From: Stieleria neptunia
GTDB taxonomy: Bacteria > Planctomycetota > Planctomycetia > Pirellulales > Pirellulaceae
Assembly: GCF_007754155.1 (NCBI RefSeq)
Contig: NZ_CP037423.1
Coordinates: forward strand, 4,650,001 to 4,714,000
Direction of reading: 5' to 3'
Length of the DNA stretch: 64,000 nucleotides
Part shown: positions 48,201 through 56,142 of the stretch, one piece after another
How the letters are laid out: the number at the start of each line of letters is the position of its first letter
Position numbering within the stretch: position 1 is the first letter of the stretch
The notes under the pieces: generated by a model
The model's input: only the letters and a program-made list of their open reading frames with translations
Databases searched by the model: none
What the model was told of the DNA's origin: nothing
Translations under genes and position numbers: made by a program

Positions 48201-49120
48201 TTGCGAAGGAGATTGATGCAGAACTCCGCCAGTCGTCTGATCTTTCCAAGGAAGCGTCGTCTCGATTCGTCCAGTACCTTGTTCGTGCACTTACCGGGGG
48301 CATCGCTGATCAGGATTCGGAATCCTTGACCGACGAACGGTTATCCATCGACGTTGCAGGAGGCCTGGCAAAACGCAAGGTCGTCGGCCTTTATCCTCAC
48401 CAGGCAGATTCGGTGCGATGGCTGATCGAGCGTTACAAGTCGGCAAAGTCGCCGCAGCATCAGGCCATCCTGCTTGCGGCGCTCGCAAACGTCAGCCGAA
48501 GGCATGCCACTGCGGAGGCTTTGGCCGTCCTCCGGCAACCTCCCGAGAACGAATCGTTCTTGCGTGTGGCGACGGTTCTGGCGCTCAGTGACGCATCATC
48601 CTTGTCGGTCGATCGTGCGTTGGTCTTGCTGGACAATCCGAACCAATGGGTTGCCGAAACCGCACTGCATCGCCTGGCATCCCAAAATGTCAATCACGAA
48701 TTGATTTCCCAAACGATCGCTGTCCCGTCGGTCTATCATTGGTCCGGACTGCAACCGATTCAATTGATCAACAGACCGCTTCCAAAGGAAGCGTTAACGC
48801 GACTGAGCAAAAGTGAGAACGCGACGTCTGCGGCCATCGCCGAGACCCTTCTCATCTTGCTCGGAAATGAGTCTGCGCCCGCCCCGCTGCTGGACCGACT
48901 CGGTACACTCGAAAAGCCGCTCGTTTTCATGACGCTTGTTTTGGCCAAAGCGGGCCGCACGGATGATGATGCAATTGAAATCTATGATCGATGTGCCCGA
49001 GATTTGGAATGGAGCGACCGGGATGCTGTTCATTTCGCACTGTCATCATTACGGGACGATCGCGTCAAGAAAATCATCAAAGTACACCTGCAAGATTCCG
49101 ACGGCATCTTTTCTTTTTGA
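45278..49120 (+). CDS. Secreted thioredoxin-fold and HEAT-repeat protein
   Basis: A 1280-residue protein starting at GTG 45278, overlapping the cytochrome stop. After a signal peptide (LLFVAMFGLLTGFGPG) and a disordered Pro/Ser-rich stretch, a thioredoxin fold (about residues 120-215) carries the active site W-C141-G-W-C144 (VFGAEWCGWCQRLENEL) and the cis-Pro loop GALPSLRVLDG. The rest is mostly alpha-helical HEAT-type repeats (DRDPLVRELAVSALHRIGAL, DESPSVRTAVLRQFAEDPDD, DERWRVRAAALDAVDEFVSE) in two blocks split by an acidic linker (about 750-840). The motif FFGS or a close relative occurs three times (about residues 50, 791 and 823). The context suggests periplasmic thiol chemistry coupled to scaffolding. 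Confidence 0.85.
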   Translation: MIERTMPLLFVAMFGLLTGFGPGSTGRADDPPVESPADVERDTVDLLDNFFGSNQSNPDPPKQSQPDSPAEDDSPTQTDDSDPSRSVASESPGMAVDRQSENDHPRHAGDRIEPVNTFEEGKRLALLEQRPLLVVFGAEWCGWCQRLENELTTPEASPILNRWVLAFVDVDLNPEIAQHFQVGALPSLRVLDGSGASVASRAGYMPLAELEAWLEDHYQNADPVLQSVLFASGAPDASEIDELTELLGWRSASVRAAAAKRLSDHRSLTAGAVVDQLRAGKLAAQLTALEILANWHAPVGAMDPWIPESINSESLPPLVQWLRRLPAESAALKPDASETANDRRQIGDILRELLSAPEVRHHELIQRAIVIGDHAADEAKRIESTAESLTDDQRQRLRRVRYSVLAGPSTRLANAGLIESLSKLDRPTHFSAAEKLLADVTSQDQPLIDELSEDRDPLVRELAVSALHRIGALMSGDRMQRLLDDESPSVRTAVLRQFAEDPDDEITKRLVEYLESESDEDLLIYATKILGKLASRVEASDALAQLIDDERWRVRAAALDAVDEFVSENSYLMDLDAGGSVVSEPVADAVLEHTNDPDTFVANKAQYLVPKVVSKRTADAVAQFLLSDLERGRDILESVEGYERGQLLTPLVNLSTQWLDGDDPSRLADAALLMTEVSPTTLRYRLDDLMKSDSIDVRLAAIRAFIPCMEEFREQSVGDELKQWRLAFSTNEGRAIDSIALIRPIPQVFIPEAPETDAKTVDQNDRAAGRDDDSRERDDNEDDPLDQIGSFFGSKQPDENAGDPTATDLGSEEAPSFDFTDSFFGDAPPAPERQPREAEDNSNDLAKLDSSRLGSVSYWLDRWQNRDASLTRPTWVRNCEPILAEMLDSDDPTERRLAAVALMVSGDDSAADRVLETPSGVAPGQLSEHQWMSWLSPEARMKWVRSQLSDLKSDEAGKSLDKDWDAATLTESLDIAKEIDAELRQSSDLSKEASSRFVQYLVRALTGGIADQDSESLTDERLSIDVAGGLAKRKVVGLYPHQADSVRWLIERYKSAKSPQHQAILLAALANVSRRHATAEALAVLRQPPENESFLRVATVLALSDASSLSVDRALVLLDNPNQWVAETALHRLASQNVNHELISQTIAVPSVYHWSGLQPIQLINRPLPKEALTRLSKSENATSAAIAETLLILLGNESAPAPLLDRLGTLEKPLVFMTLVLAKAGRTDDDAIEIYDRCARDLEWSDRDAVHFALSSLRDDRVKKIIKVHLQDSDGIFSF

Positions 49121-49156
49121 CCTCGTTTTCATACTACAACAAATTGGGAGAAGTTT

Positions 49157-50125
49157 ATGAATCGTAACAATCCAAGTGCCCACCGATCGCTGGACATCGC
49201 GTTCTGTGCGGGAACCCTGCTGGCGTTTTGGCTGATGTCGCCGACACCGACTCTGGCTCAGTCGGGGTCCGTCCCCGAAGGCATCGTTGCCCGAGGCACC
49301 GCAACGGTGACGGTCGAGCCATCGGCGCTGCGGCTGACGATGTCCGTCAAAGCTCAGGGAAAAGACCCCAAATCGGCGGTTCGCTCGCTGGCAGCACACA
49401 AGCAGCGTGTGCGAAAAGAATTGGGCGAAATGAACGCGAACAGCGAGTCGGTTCAATTCACATCGACTCAACTTTCAACAGGCGGCAGCAACAATTCGGA
49501 ACAACAGCAATACATGCGAATGATGCAACGTCAAATGGGGCAAGTTGTACCTGATTTGGGCGAAGTCCCAACCGTCTATACGGCGACGGCATCACTACGA
49601 GTCGATTGGCCATTGCCGACCACGGATCCGGAAGCCCTGTCCTTGTTGCCGCAAGGATTGCGAGACCAAATTTCGAAGCGCGATTTCCAGGGTGACAACA
49701 ACGCACCGGATTTGGACGAAGAATCACTTGAGAAGCTGGAGGCGAGTCAAGCGATGGGCGACGAAACGTATATGTATATGGAGGAGGGTGACTCCGGCGA
49801 AGCCCGCATTCAATTTGTAGGCAAGTTGAGTCCTGATCAGCGTCGGGACGGATTGAAGTCCGCGATCGCAAAGGCGAAGACATCCGCCCAAGTGACGGCC
49901 GAAGCACTGGAGGTCAAGTTGGGCAAACTCAAGACGTTGTGGCCCAACGAAAGCACAAGTTCCACCACCTATTCAAGGTCCGCCTACATGGGATCGGAAT
50001 ACTACGCGTCGTATGGCGATACAGATGCGGACGCCACGGAGGATTCGCAATCCGATGTGACTGCCGCAACCCTCGATGGGTTACGATTCAGCGTGAGTAT
50101 CTTCGCGGTCTACGATTTCGAGTAA
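49157..50125 (+). CDS. SIMPL domain (DUF541) protein
   Basis: A 322-residue protein whose ATG at 49157 follows GGGAGAAG. It has a signal peptide (IAFCAGTLLAFWLMSPTPTL, cleaved near TLAQSG) and the SIMPL pattern: VPEGIVARGTATVTVEPSAL, RLTMSVKAQGKDPKSAVRSL and, near the end, AIAKAKTSAQVTAEALEVKLG, followed by a final beta strand (LRFSVSIFAVYDFE). A Gln/Asn/Met-rich insertion lies at about residues 110-130. SIMPL/BP26-type proteins form periplasmic oligomers of unclear role. It is the last gene of the operon, 36 bases after the HEAT protein; no obvious terminator was seen in 50126-50318. Confidence 0.88.
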   Translation: MNRNNPSAHRSLDIAFCAGTLLAFWLMSPTPTLAQSGSVPEGIVARGTATVTVEPSALRLTMSVKAQGKDPKSAVRSLAAHKQRVRKELGEMNANSESVQFTSTQLSTGGSNNSEQQQYMRMMQRQMGQVVPDLGEVPTVYTATASLRVDWPLPTTDPEALSLLPQGLRDQISKRDFQGDNNAPDLDEESLEKLEASQAMGDETYMYMEEGDSGEARIQFVGKLSPDQRRDGLKSAIAKAKTSAQVTAEALEVKLGKLKTLWPNESTSSTTYSRSAYMGSEYYASYGDTDADATEDSQSDVTAATLDGLRFSVSIFAVYDFE

Positions 50126-50318
50126 ACGTGCGATTCAGTCGTCGCCGACGCGATCACGGAGTGTGAAACGGAGAGGCACACCCCTGATCGCACCGCAAAT
50201 CGACATCCACGTTCGCGCTAGCTGCAGGGGATTGCAGACAAATTGCCTGCAGTTCCATTAACTGCAGATCGCCCCATCGCCCAACCGGCAATCGCCACAA
50301 ATCCCCACGAAACTTGGC

Positions 50319-51332
50319 GTGTTTGCTACGAATCCCAAGCATTACTACCATCGCACCCAACAGTACTCCATCACCGCGCTGACCGATTCGAGCGGGACGA
50401 TCAAAGAACGCTACGCTTATGACGCGTACGGCAATTTGTCGATCTTCGATGGCAGCGGAAGTAGTCGTACTGCGACGACGGAAGGCAATCGGTACACATA
50501 TACGGGCCGCGAGCGGGACGGCAAGCTCGGACTGTATCACTACCGTGCTCGAATATATTGTGCTGAAACGGGTCGGTTCTTATGTCGTGATCCAATTGGG
50601 TATTTTGACCATAGCTCTCTTTATGAATTTTCAGACACGCTATCAACTACGGACCCGGGCGGTCGTGTGCGTGTATCGTTGACGGCCAATGTCACTGGAA
50701 TCGGTAGTTGCGGAACGTTTTCCGGCACGAATAAGATAGGAGTCAATGTCGATGAAGCTGAAAGTGGGCGTGGACGCCAAATATTCATTGTTCAACACAT
50801 TCAGTTTTCGATAATTCAACGCAAGTGCGAAGGCACCGACAAAAAGTGCTGCAAGCCAGGTGTCGCCGAGGTCCACGCTTGTGAGTGGTATGAAATCTTT
50901 GGGGTGATTTCCGCGGCTAATGAGGGAGCTCCTCGCGTTCAAAACGCACCAGGGATAGCGGGGCCCAATCCGTTCGGCGACTCGTGGGAGTCTGGGTTAT
51001 TGATGCCAGGCGGATGTGGCGACAAGGGCGTTATACTTTTCCGTGGAGAAACACGTGCAGTCCGGGATCCCGACGGTAGCTTAGAGAGAGCGTGGCGCAA
51101 TCCGTCGCCCAGTGGATTAATTTCTATCTGTCCAGAGCTTCCGAGTGGAGAAATGCGGGTAAACAATGGATATGCAGATGCCCCTGCAGGTTGGGAAAGC
51201 AGCCTTGGATCTGTTAGCTCATCGGCTGGGCTGCATTGGGATTGTTGCGGAGACGAGAACTCAGTGATGATGACTCTCGGCCAAGGTGATGGCAGCTTTG
51301 ACACAATAAAGATTGATCCAGAAAGCTTGTAA
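50319..51332 (+). CDS. Orphan RHS-repeat tip with variable Cys-rich C-terminus
   Basis: A 337-residue frame from GTG 50319. Residues 1-115 match the RHS-repeat-associated core: YYHRTQQYSITALTDSSGTI, KERYAYDAYGNLSIFDGSG, RYTYTGRERDGKLGLYHYRA and GRFLCRDPIGYFDHSSLYEF. The upstream repeats of a full RHS protein are missing; the frame closes at a TAA near 50265, so this is a displaced tip or remnant. After DPGG the C-terminal 220 residues are unrelated to any toxin I recognise; they are Cys-rich (KKCCKPG, HACEWYE, WDCCGDE). The base composition falls to visibly lower GC than its neighbours, suggesting transfer. It may encode a polymorphic toxin end, but no catalytic motif is evident. Confidence 0.75.
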   Translation: MFATNPKHYYHRTQQYSITALTDSSGTIKERYAYDAYGNLSIFDGSGSSRTATTEGNRYTYTGRERDGKLGLYHYRARIYCAETGRFLCRDPIGYFDHSSLYEFSDTLSTTDPGGRVRVSLTANVTGIGSCGTFSGTNKIGVNVDEAESGRGRQIFIVQHIQFSIIQRKCEGTDKKCCKPGVAEVHACEWYEIFGVISAANEGAPRVQNAPGIAGPNPFGDSWESGLLMPGGCGDKGVILFRGETRAVRDPDGSLERAWRNPSPSGLISICPELPSGEMRVNNGYADAPAGWESSLGSVSSSAGLHWDCCGDENSVMMTLGQGDGSFDTIKIDPESL

Positions 51333-51404
51333 GGAGGTGCCTGTGTTACGCTCCGCTTTGATTCTGTTAATGTTCATTCTCCTGCGTCCAGAAGCAGTCG
51401 GGGC

Positions 51405-53178
51405 GGGTGCATTCCCATTTAGTTGACGCAAAAATCACGTTAATCGTCGGCCGAAAGGAGTTGTTGGTCAGTGGCTTCAACTTTGCAGCTCATTGGACGA
51501 GGCTCCCAGTGCCAACTGTCGCTTGCCTGGGTGCGACGGAATTCGGCCAGCTCGCCGATTGATTCATCCCAACGATTAGGAATCAGATGAGCGCGAACTT
51601 GAAGCATCTGCTCCGCGTTTTCGCTTTTCCAAAACATTGCATTGCTCTTTAGACGCAAATTGATCACGCGGCGAATGCTGCTTTCGATCGCCCCGCTACC
51701 ACAAGGGATTCCGCTGCGACGATAGGCAGGGTAACTCAACCGACCCGCTTCACCATGTCGGCAAAGGTAATGGATTTCTGTTTCCAGTTCTGTGGCCGAT
51801 TTTCCGACGCGTTCTAGGCCGGCGAGCTCATCAACCACTCGCCGCCATTGACCGTTTCGCAGCAGCGTTCGGTACTGACGATAAAGCCCCTGGCGGACGT
51901 CTGCGTCGAGCCCAAGCGAAGCAAGCGCTTTGGAAACGTGATGCACCGCATGGCAGCAGTCCAAGACCTGATGCGTGACGACGCTCGTGAGTCCCGCATA
52001 TTGAATGATGCGATCAATACGATCCCAAATCCAGGGGGCGCCATCGGCGACGAACGTCACGCTATGTGCCTCCGCGGCTCCGAGCCGATGCAGATGCATC
52101 GCAACCAATTCGGCGATCGCGTCGGGCCCAGTCAGGGTGCCATCGATCGTCGCTTCATGCTCCTTCACCATCCGCCCCTGCTCGTCGTGAACAAAAATCG
52201 TCATCAGTTTAGGCTCCCGCCAGTCCGCTTCAAACGAGCGTGCAGGTTTCTTTGCCGAGCGTCCGGGCGAGTCAGCTTGCCCCTGAGCGACATCATCGCT
52301 TGACGCATTGGAAGTCGATGCAGGTAGCATTTTGCCGCGTATTTTCATTCTTCCGCCATCAATTTGCACCGACACTCGTTTCCCGGCCAATTCACCGGTG
52401 CTCGCCAACTTGCCCTGCCGAAACAGTTTGAGCCGATGCCGTCGTAGGCGCAATAAGCCGTCGCCAGATTGATAGGCGATCCGTTTGACCGCCTTGATAT
52501 CAAGTGTGATACCATCGCGAACCAGTTCTCGGTGAGCCACTTCGATCGAAGGACACAATGCCACTTGGCGTGCCACGCGACTCTCCAGCGCGGGCGAGAC
52601 GCCTTTGCCGAACCCGAATTGAGCAAGCGAAACATGCAAGCCGACGCGGGGCGAATCGTCTCGACCAAGCAACTTTTTCTTAGGGGCACAGTAGAGCGCT
52701 GTGGCCCAGAACAGCATGCCGCCGAGCAATCGAACGGCGACCCTAGTCTCGCGCCCTTTCTGAAGCGGTCTTGAGAAGTTGACCCGACTCGATTGGCATG
52801 CTTTTTCAAAACCTTTTTCGATCATGGTCGCGGAGATCAGCCCGGCGACGACCATGTCCGCACCGCGGGCAAAGGCATCATGGATGGTTCTTTCCAGCGT
52901 TGCGAGTTGCTCGGGATGATCTGAGATCCGTTGTTTCCAGAGCGTAACTTTGGGAACCAACTGAGCGTAAAAGAGCGCGAGCATTTCTTCAGCCGACTCA
53001 ATCCGCTCACCATTCTCTTGCCCCATGTCTAGTCCTTGCATTGTCGTCGGCATCCTTGCTAGGCGAGTGGAAAATCATCCTTGAATCGCCCAAGATACCG
53101 TCAACACCGGATCCAGAAACAGCAGCCAAGCCCCCGACGGGTTGCTAGCAAAAACGTCAACTAAATGGGAATGCACCC
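51405..53178. mobile_element. ISKra4-family insertion sequence, complete
   Basis: A 1774-bp element with perfect 24-bp terminal inverted repeats (51405-51428 and 53155-53178; the tip is GGGTGCATTCCC) flanked by an 8-bp direct repeat GTCGGGGC at 51397-51404 and 53179-53186. It carries one transposase gene on the minus strand. The intact ends, exact duplication and unbroken transposase frame indicate a recent insertion. Family assignment rests on the transposase. Confidence 0.93.
51440..53053 (-). CDS. ISKra4-family transposase
   Basis: A 537-residue transposase filling the element. The DDE residues can be placed: the first Asp in KRVSVQIDGGRMKIRGK, the second in SVTFVADGAPWIWDRI, and the Glu in GIPCGSGAIESSIRRVINLR, the usual C-terminal block of ISKra4 enzymes. 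Around residue 150-170 is a conserved region (VSLAQFGFGKGVSPALESRV). The N-terminus is helical and likely DNA-binding. The start is 53053 or the in-frame ATG at 53026 (MGQENGERIES). The frame is intact and no frameshift is visible, so the element may be active. Catalysis is cut-and-paste or copy-paste, not determinable here. Confidence 0.92.
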   Translation of the reverse strand: MPTTMQGLDMGQENGERIESAEEMLALFYAQLVPKVTLWKQRISDHPEQLATLERTIHDAFARGADMVVAGLISATMIEKGFEKACQSSRVNFSRPLQKGRETRVAVRLLGGMLFWATALYCAPKKKLLGRDDSPRVGLHVSLAQFGFGKGVSPALESRVARQVALCPSIEVAHRELVRDGITLDIKAVKRIAYQSGDGLLRLRRHRLKLFRQGKLASTGELAGKRVSVQIDGGRMKIRGKMLPASTSNASSDDVAQGQADSPGRSAKKPARSFEADWREPKLMTIFVHDEQGRMVKEHEATIDGTLTGPDAIAELVAMHLHRLGAAEAHSVTFVADGAPWIWDRIDRIIQYAGLTSVVTHQVLDCCHAVHHVSKALASLGLDADVRQGLYRQYRTLLRNGQWRRVVDELAGLERVGKSATELETEIHYLCRHGEAGRLSYPAYRRSGIPCGSGAIESSIRRVINLRLKSNAMFWKSENAEQMLQVRAHLIPNRWDESIGELAEFRRTQASDSWHWEPRPMSCKVEATDQQLLSADD

Positions 53179-53604
53179 GTCGGGGCTGGAGACTTCGATG
53201 CTCTGATGCGTCAAGCTGACATCGTTGTTATTGCCAAATGCAATGGCCGGATCGAGACAAACAAGAGAAGTTTGCTGGCTGTACCTAGCCACTTAGAAGA
53301 GCATATTACGGTAGACGCCTATAGATTCAGCCCCTCGCTGGTTCTCAAAGGAGTTGTTCCAGAAGGTCCTCTGATCCTCGAAAACTTTGCGATGAAAGAT
53401 CTGGGAGCAACCAAGGGCAGACGTCATTCAGCCATGGTCGAATTTCGTGTGGGCAAGCAGAAATTCCGCGGGGTCGATTGGGTCGCCATCCTAGATTTTG
53501 AGTACCTGCTATTCTTAAGGAAGTTGCCATCTGGGAGATTTGCGTTAATGGGTAACTTCGAGGAGATGAAGGAATCTGCTAGAATCGTGTCCCCAGTTTT
53601 TTAG

Positions 53605-54230
53605 ATATTGCCAGACGGTTCCAAACCCGTCCTTTCAAAATGCGTCGGACGAGCGTTTAGGTTGGAGAATTGCTAGCTGAGATTGGTGGATCAGCCGCAA
53701 ATGTAAGCCGAAGGGCATGATTTAGCAAAAGGTCAGAACAATCAAAACGGACGGGGGTGGATTCCCGCAAATCAGCGGCGGACGATTGACGTGAACACAC
53801 AACCGCGTCTCCTTCCGCCGCAATGGGAGGCCGCTTAGTCTTGCCGCAAGACCGACCGCTTATCCGGACGCCCAAAGAACGCCGAAGGCACGGCGGGTAG
53901 GATGCCCGTCGACTGAAACCCGTCGGGGACAGGATGTCAGTCGGACAACGATGGCAGGAAGCGGGAAGGCAGAGAGGGAGACAAGGAGAGGGGGAGACAA
54001 GGAGTGGTAGAGTGATGATGGTTGTGGAGTGAGGTAGCGTGCCATCGTTCGCCGACCGGAGTGAGGGAGGGATCGACCGAGCGGAGCCGACGGCCCGCGG
54101 AGGTGGTGACAGCGACCGAAGGATGAGGGTAGCGCCGAGCGATAGCGAGCAGCACCGACGCCGAGGGCGGAGCCCGATCAGAACAGTGCGAGGCAGGAGG
54201 CCGAGCTCCTTATCAAGAAGGGCGAAAGTG
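53605..54230. other. Gap without gene; purine-rich repeat
   Basis: No coding gene is supported here. At 53976-54004 a 13-base purine-rich unit GGGAGACAAGGAG occurs twice with a 16-base period. The stretch 54040-54215 is GC- and purine-rich and rich in GAGCG-type words, but I cannot assign it. It ends at the first copy of the 85-bp repeat. Confidence 0.5.
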
Positions 54231-54315
54231 ACCGCGTCCGAGCCTAAGCGAGGTAAGCCGGGAACGAGCCACTCGGTAAACCATCATCCGACAGCTTGTC
54301 TGTTCGGCCAAAGCC
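54231..54315 (+). repeat. 85-bp direct repeat, left copy
   Basis: It starts ACCGCGTCCGAGC and ends TGTTCGGCCAAAGCC and matches 62096-62180 with three mismatches in 85 bases. Weaker similarity continues about 45 bases past its right end (CCGACAGGC... CCGCCAAG). It lies 160 bases left of the IS21-type element. It could be a recombination site, a cassette end or a remnant of an older duplication. Confidence 0.9.
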
Positions 54316-54552
54316 CTCTGCGGATCACCGACAGGCTCCCCCGGCACTGATCCGCCAAGCCACTCGGCCGCTCTCGAACCGAGTCTCATCATCACGGCGA
54401 GACAATGGAGACCTGATGCGGTGTAAACTGATGCATCGTCTCCTATGGAACATTCAGACATTCAGTTCACGCGTGTGTCTAGCGGCGATTGGTTTTCCCG
54501 GCCGTGTTGCCTCAGCCGAGAAGGATACCCAAATGGAAGGACTAGAAAGAAT

Positions 54553-54597
54553 GCTGGCATAGGGCTGCTGAGCGTAGCGAAGCCGCCCTATGCCAGC
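54553..54597. terminator. 13-bp perfect hairpin downstream of the rve transposase
   Basis: GCTGGCATAGGGC at 54553-54565 pairs with GCCCTATGCCAGC at 54585-54597 around a 19-base loop. It lies past the 3' end of the minus-strand transposase gene (54628), so it may be its terminator or a structure at the element end. There is no T tract after it. Confidence 0.55.
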
Positions 54598-54627
54598 GGT
54601 TACATTTTTCATAGGCGAGCAAGACAC

Positions 54628-56142
54628 TTAGGTCGCCGTGGTGCCCGTCACTAATTTCCTTGCCATGATATTCCGCCACTGACTCACGCGACGTTGAAGC
54701 GTTCGTAGTTGACCGCCGTTGTATTTGTCGGGCGATCGTTCGATGAGCCTTTCGAGTAACGACGACGCAGTTGCGTCTGGGGATTTTTCAAGCCATCCAA
54801 GAATCGTCGTCCAGTCTCCTTCAAAGGGGTCTGGACGCGTTCGATAATCTCGCGTTCGCATCGGCTTCGGCTGATGAGTTGGTCGGGCCTCGCCTTTCTT
54901 CCATAGCTCCGGTAACTGTGAAAGAAATTCTTCGAGATCAATCTGCTGCTCCTGGGAGAGCGAATCCTCCGTCGACAGCGAATCCAGCGCAGCTTGCGAT
55001 TGTCGGATTGCGTGTAGTAGTTCTAGCGGGTCCTGTTCAAGACGGTTGCGTCGCAAATACTCTTTCGATTCGGATGATACTCGCGAGTCACTAAGTAGCC
55101 GTTCACATGGCGTTTGAGGTGAGTGAAACTTCTTGCTTACCCTGGCGCCGTCACGAGTCTTGCTTAAGAGCTTGAAGGATGGCTGAAACATGTTCACGTA
55201 CCAACGAACACTATCGAAAAGATGTGCGATGGTTTGGCATGCGATCGGTCCCGAGAATCGCTGATAGCCGAGGTGTTTGCGAACGATAGAACCGTTCTTC
55301 TGCTCGATCCATGCCTGATCGTTTTTTCGATAGGGCCGTGATCGAGTAAATGTGATACTTTGGGAATCGCAGAATTTGATGACTGATTCGTTGATGAACG
55401 AACTGTCATTGTCAGTGTTTATTCCCAGGACTGGAAACGGAAATCTGTTCCGCAGCAATTCCAAAGATTCGACGACGAGAGACTGCTCGCGAATCAGAAT
55501 CGGGATGCATTCCGTCCATCCAGACGCAACGTCTGTAGCAACCAAACTGTGTATGAATGGGCCGGATAGATTCCCTCCGCAGTGAGCAACAAAATCTACT
55601 TCGAGACTCCCAGGGGCGACATCATCCCATTCGGAAAAGGTCTTGACGGCAACTGCAGCGCGGACCTTTTTCTTTGGGCGAACGCGTTTCTTTCCAGTCG
55701 CTTCCTCACGTATAGGACGAAGCAGTCGGTCTATGGTTGAAGCACTTGCCGACAACACCCGCGTCTTGAGAGAATCATCAAGATTCATGTGACCGTGCGA
55801 CTCCATCGACTTCAGCAACTCGGGAAGAATCGCTTTGAGGCGTTTGCCGCATAGGCGATCGGAAGATTCCCAGAGCGTTACAAGCACCTCCTTGACCGCG
55901 CAGTCGTATATTTTGCGGCCCACGACTTCACAACGCTCTGGGGTGGTGTTTTGGCGTTCAGCGAGAATTCGCAGCGCGTACTTACGTTGGTGTCCGGTAA
56001 TCGCAACAAATTCATCGAGTATCCGCGACTTGTCTCGTTTCCGTGCGCCGTAGTATCGCGAACGAATCGAGTCAATCAGTGCAGCTTTTGCTTGCATTTC
56101 CATGGCGCCACCTACGATTTGGGTATCTTTCTGTTGAGGCAA
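54628..56142 (-). CDS. Transposase with rve integrase core (DDE)
   Basis: A 504-residue transposase of the retroviral-integrase superfamily. Helical DNA-binding region at about 15-150 (KSRILDEFVAITGHQRKYAL). The DDE triad can be placed: Asp in SLEVDFVAHCGGNLSG, Asp in GINTDNDSSFINES, Glu in NDQAWIEQKNGSIVRKHLG. The C-terminal 75 residues (RTRDYRTRPDPFEGDWTTIL ... LRTLQRRVSQWR) resemble the N-terminal module of the neighbouring IstA (KPRDYRTRIDPF ... RRTFERRVRLWR). The frame is intact. The start may be the ATG at 56142 or at 56103 (MEMQAKAAL), since the region before it overlaps an end repeat. The exact IS family is not certain. Confidence 0.85.
   Translation of the reverse strand: MPQQKDTQIVGGAMEMQAKAALIDSIRSRYYGARKRDKSRILDEFVAITGHQRKYALRILAERQNTTPERCEVVGRKIYDCAVKEVLVTLWESSDRLCGKRLKAILPELLKSMESHGHMNLDDSLKTRVLSASASTIDRLLRPIREEATGKKRVRPKKKVRAAVAVKTFSEWDDVAPGSLEVDFVAHCGGNLSGPFIHSLVATDVASGWTECIPILIREQSLVVESLELLRNRFPFPVLGINTDNDSSFINESVIKFCDSQSITFTRSRPYRKNDQAWIEQKNGSIVRKHLGYQRFSGPIACQTIAHLFDSVRWYVNMFQPSFKLLSKTRDGARVSKKFHSPQTPCERLLSDSRVSSESKEYLRRNRLEQDPLELLHAIRQSQAALDSLSTEDSLSQEQQIDLEEFLSQLPELWKKGEARPTHQPKPMRTRDYRTRPDPFEGDWTTILGWLEKSPDATASSLLERLIERSPDKYNGGQLRTLQRRVSQWRNIMARKLVTGTTAT

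Larger units (their letters stand above)
51343..53604 (+). pseudogene. Secreted-protein gene split by the ISKra4-type element
   Basis: The gene begins at GTG 51343 after a strong GGAGG at 51333-51337, ten bases past the RHS stop. It reads VLRSALILLMFILLRPEAVG, a signal peptide, then is cut at 51404 and stops inside the IS at 51426. The remainder resumes at 53187, in frame with MRQADIVVIAKCNGRIE at 53206. Joining the flanks at the 8-bp duplication restores 159 residues. The family, with DIVVIAKC, LILENF and EYLLFLRKLPSGRFALMG, is seen in planctomycetes as small secreted proteins of unknown function. Its place right after an RHS tip suggests a partner or immunity gene, but its export signal argues for caution. 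Confidence 0.88.

Noticed and set aside
54039..54350. A 103-codon plus-strand frame ending in the 85-bp repeat
   Set aside because: Arg/Ser-rich, overlaps the repeat and shows no domain or ribosome site.
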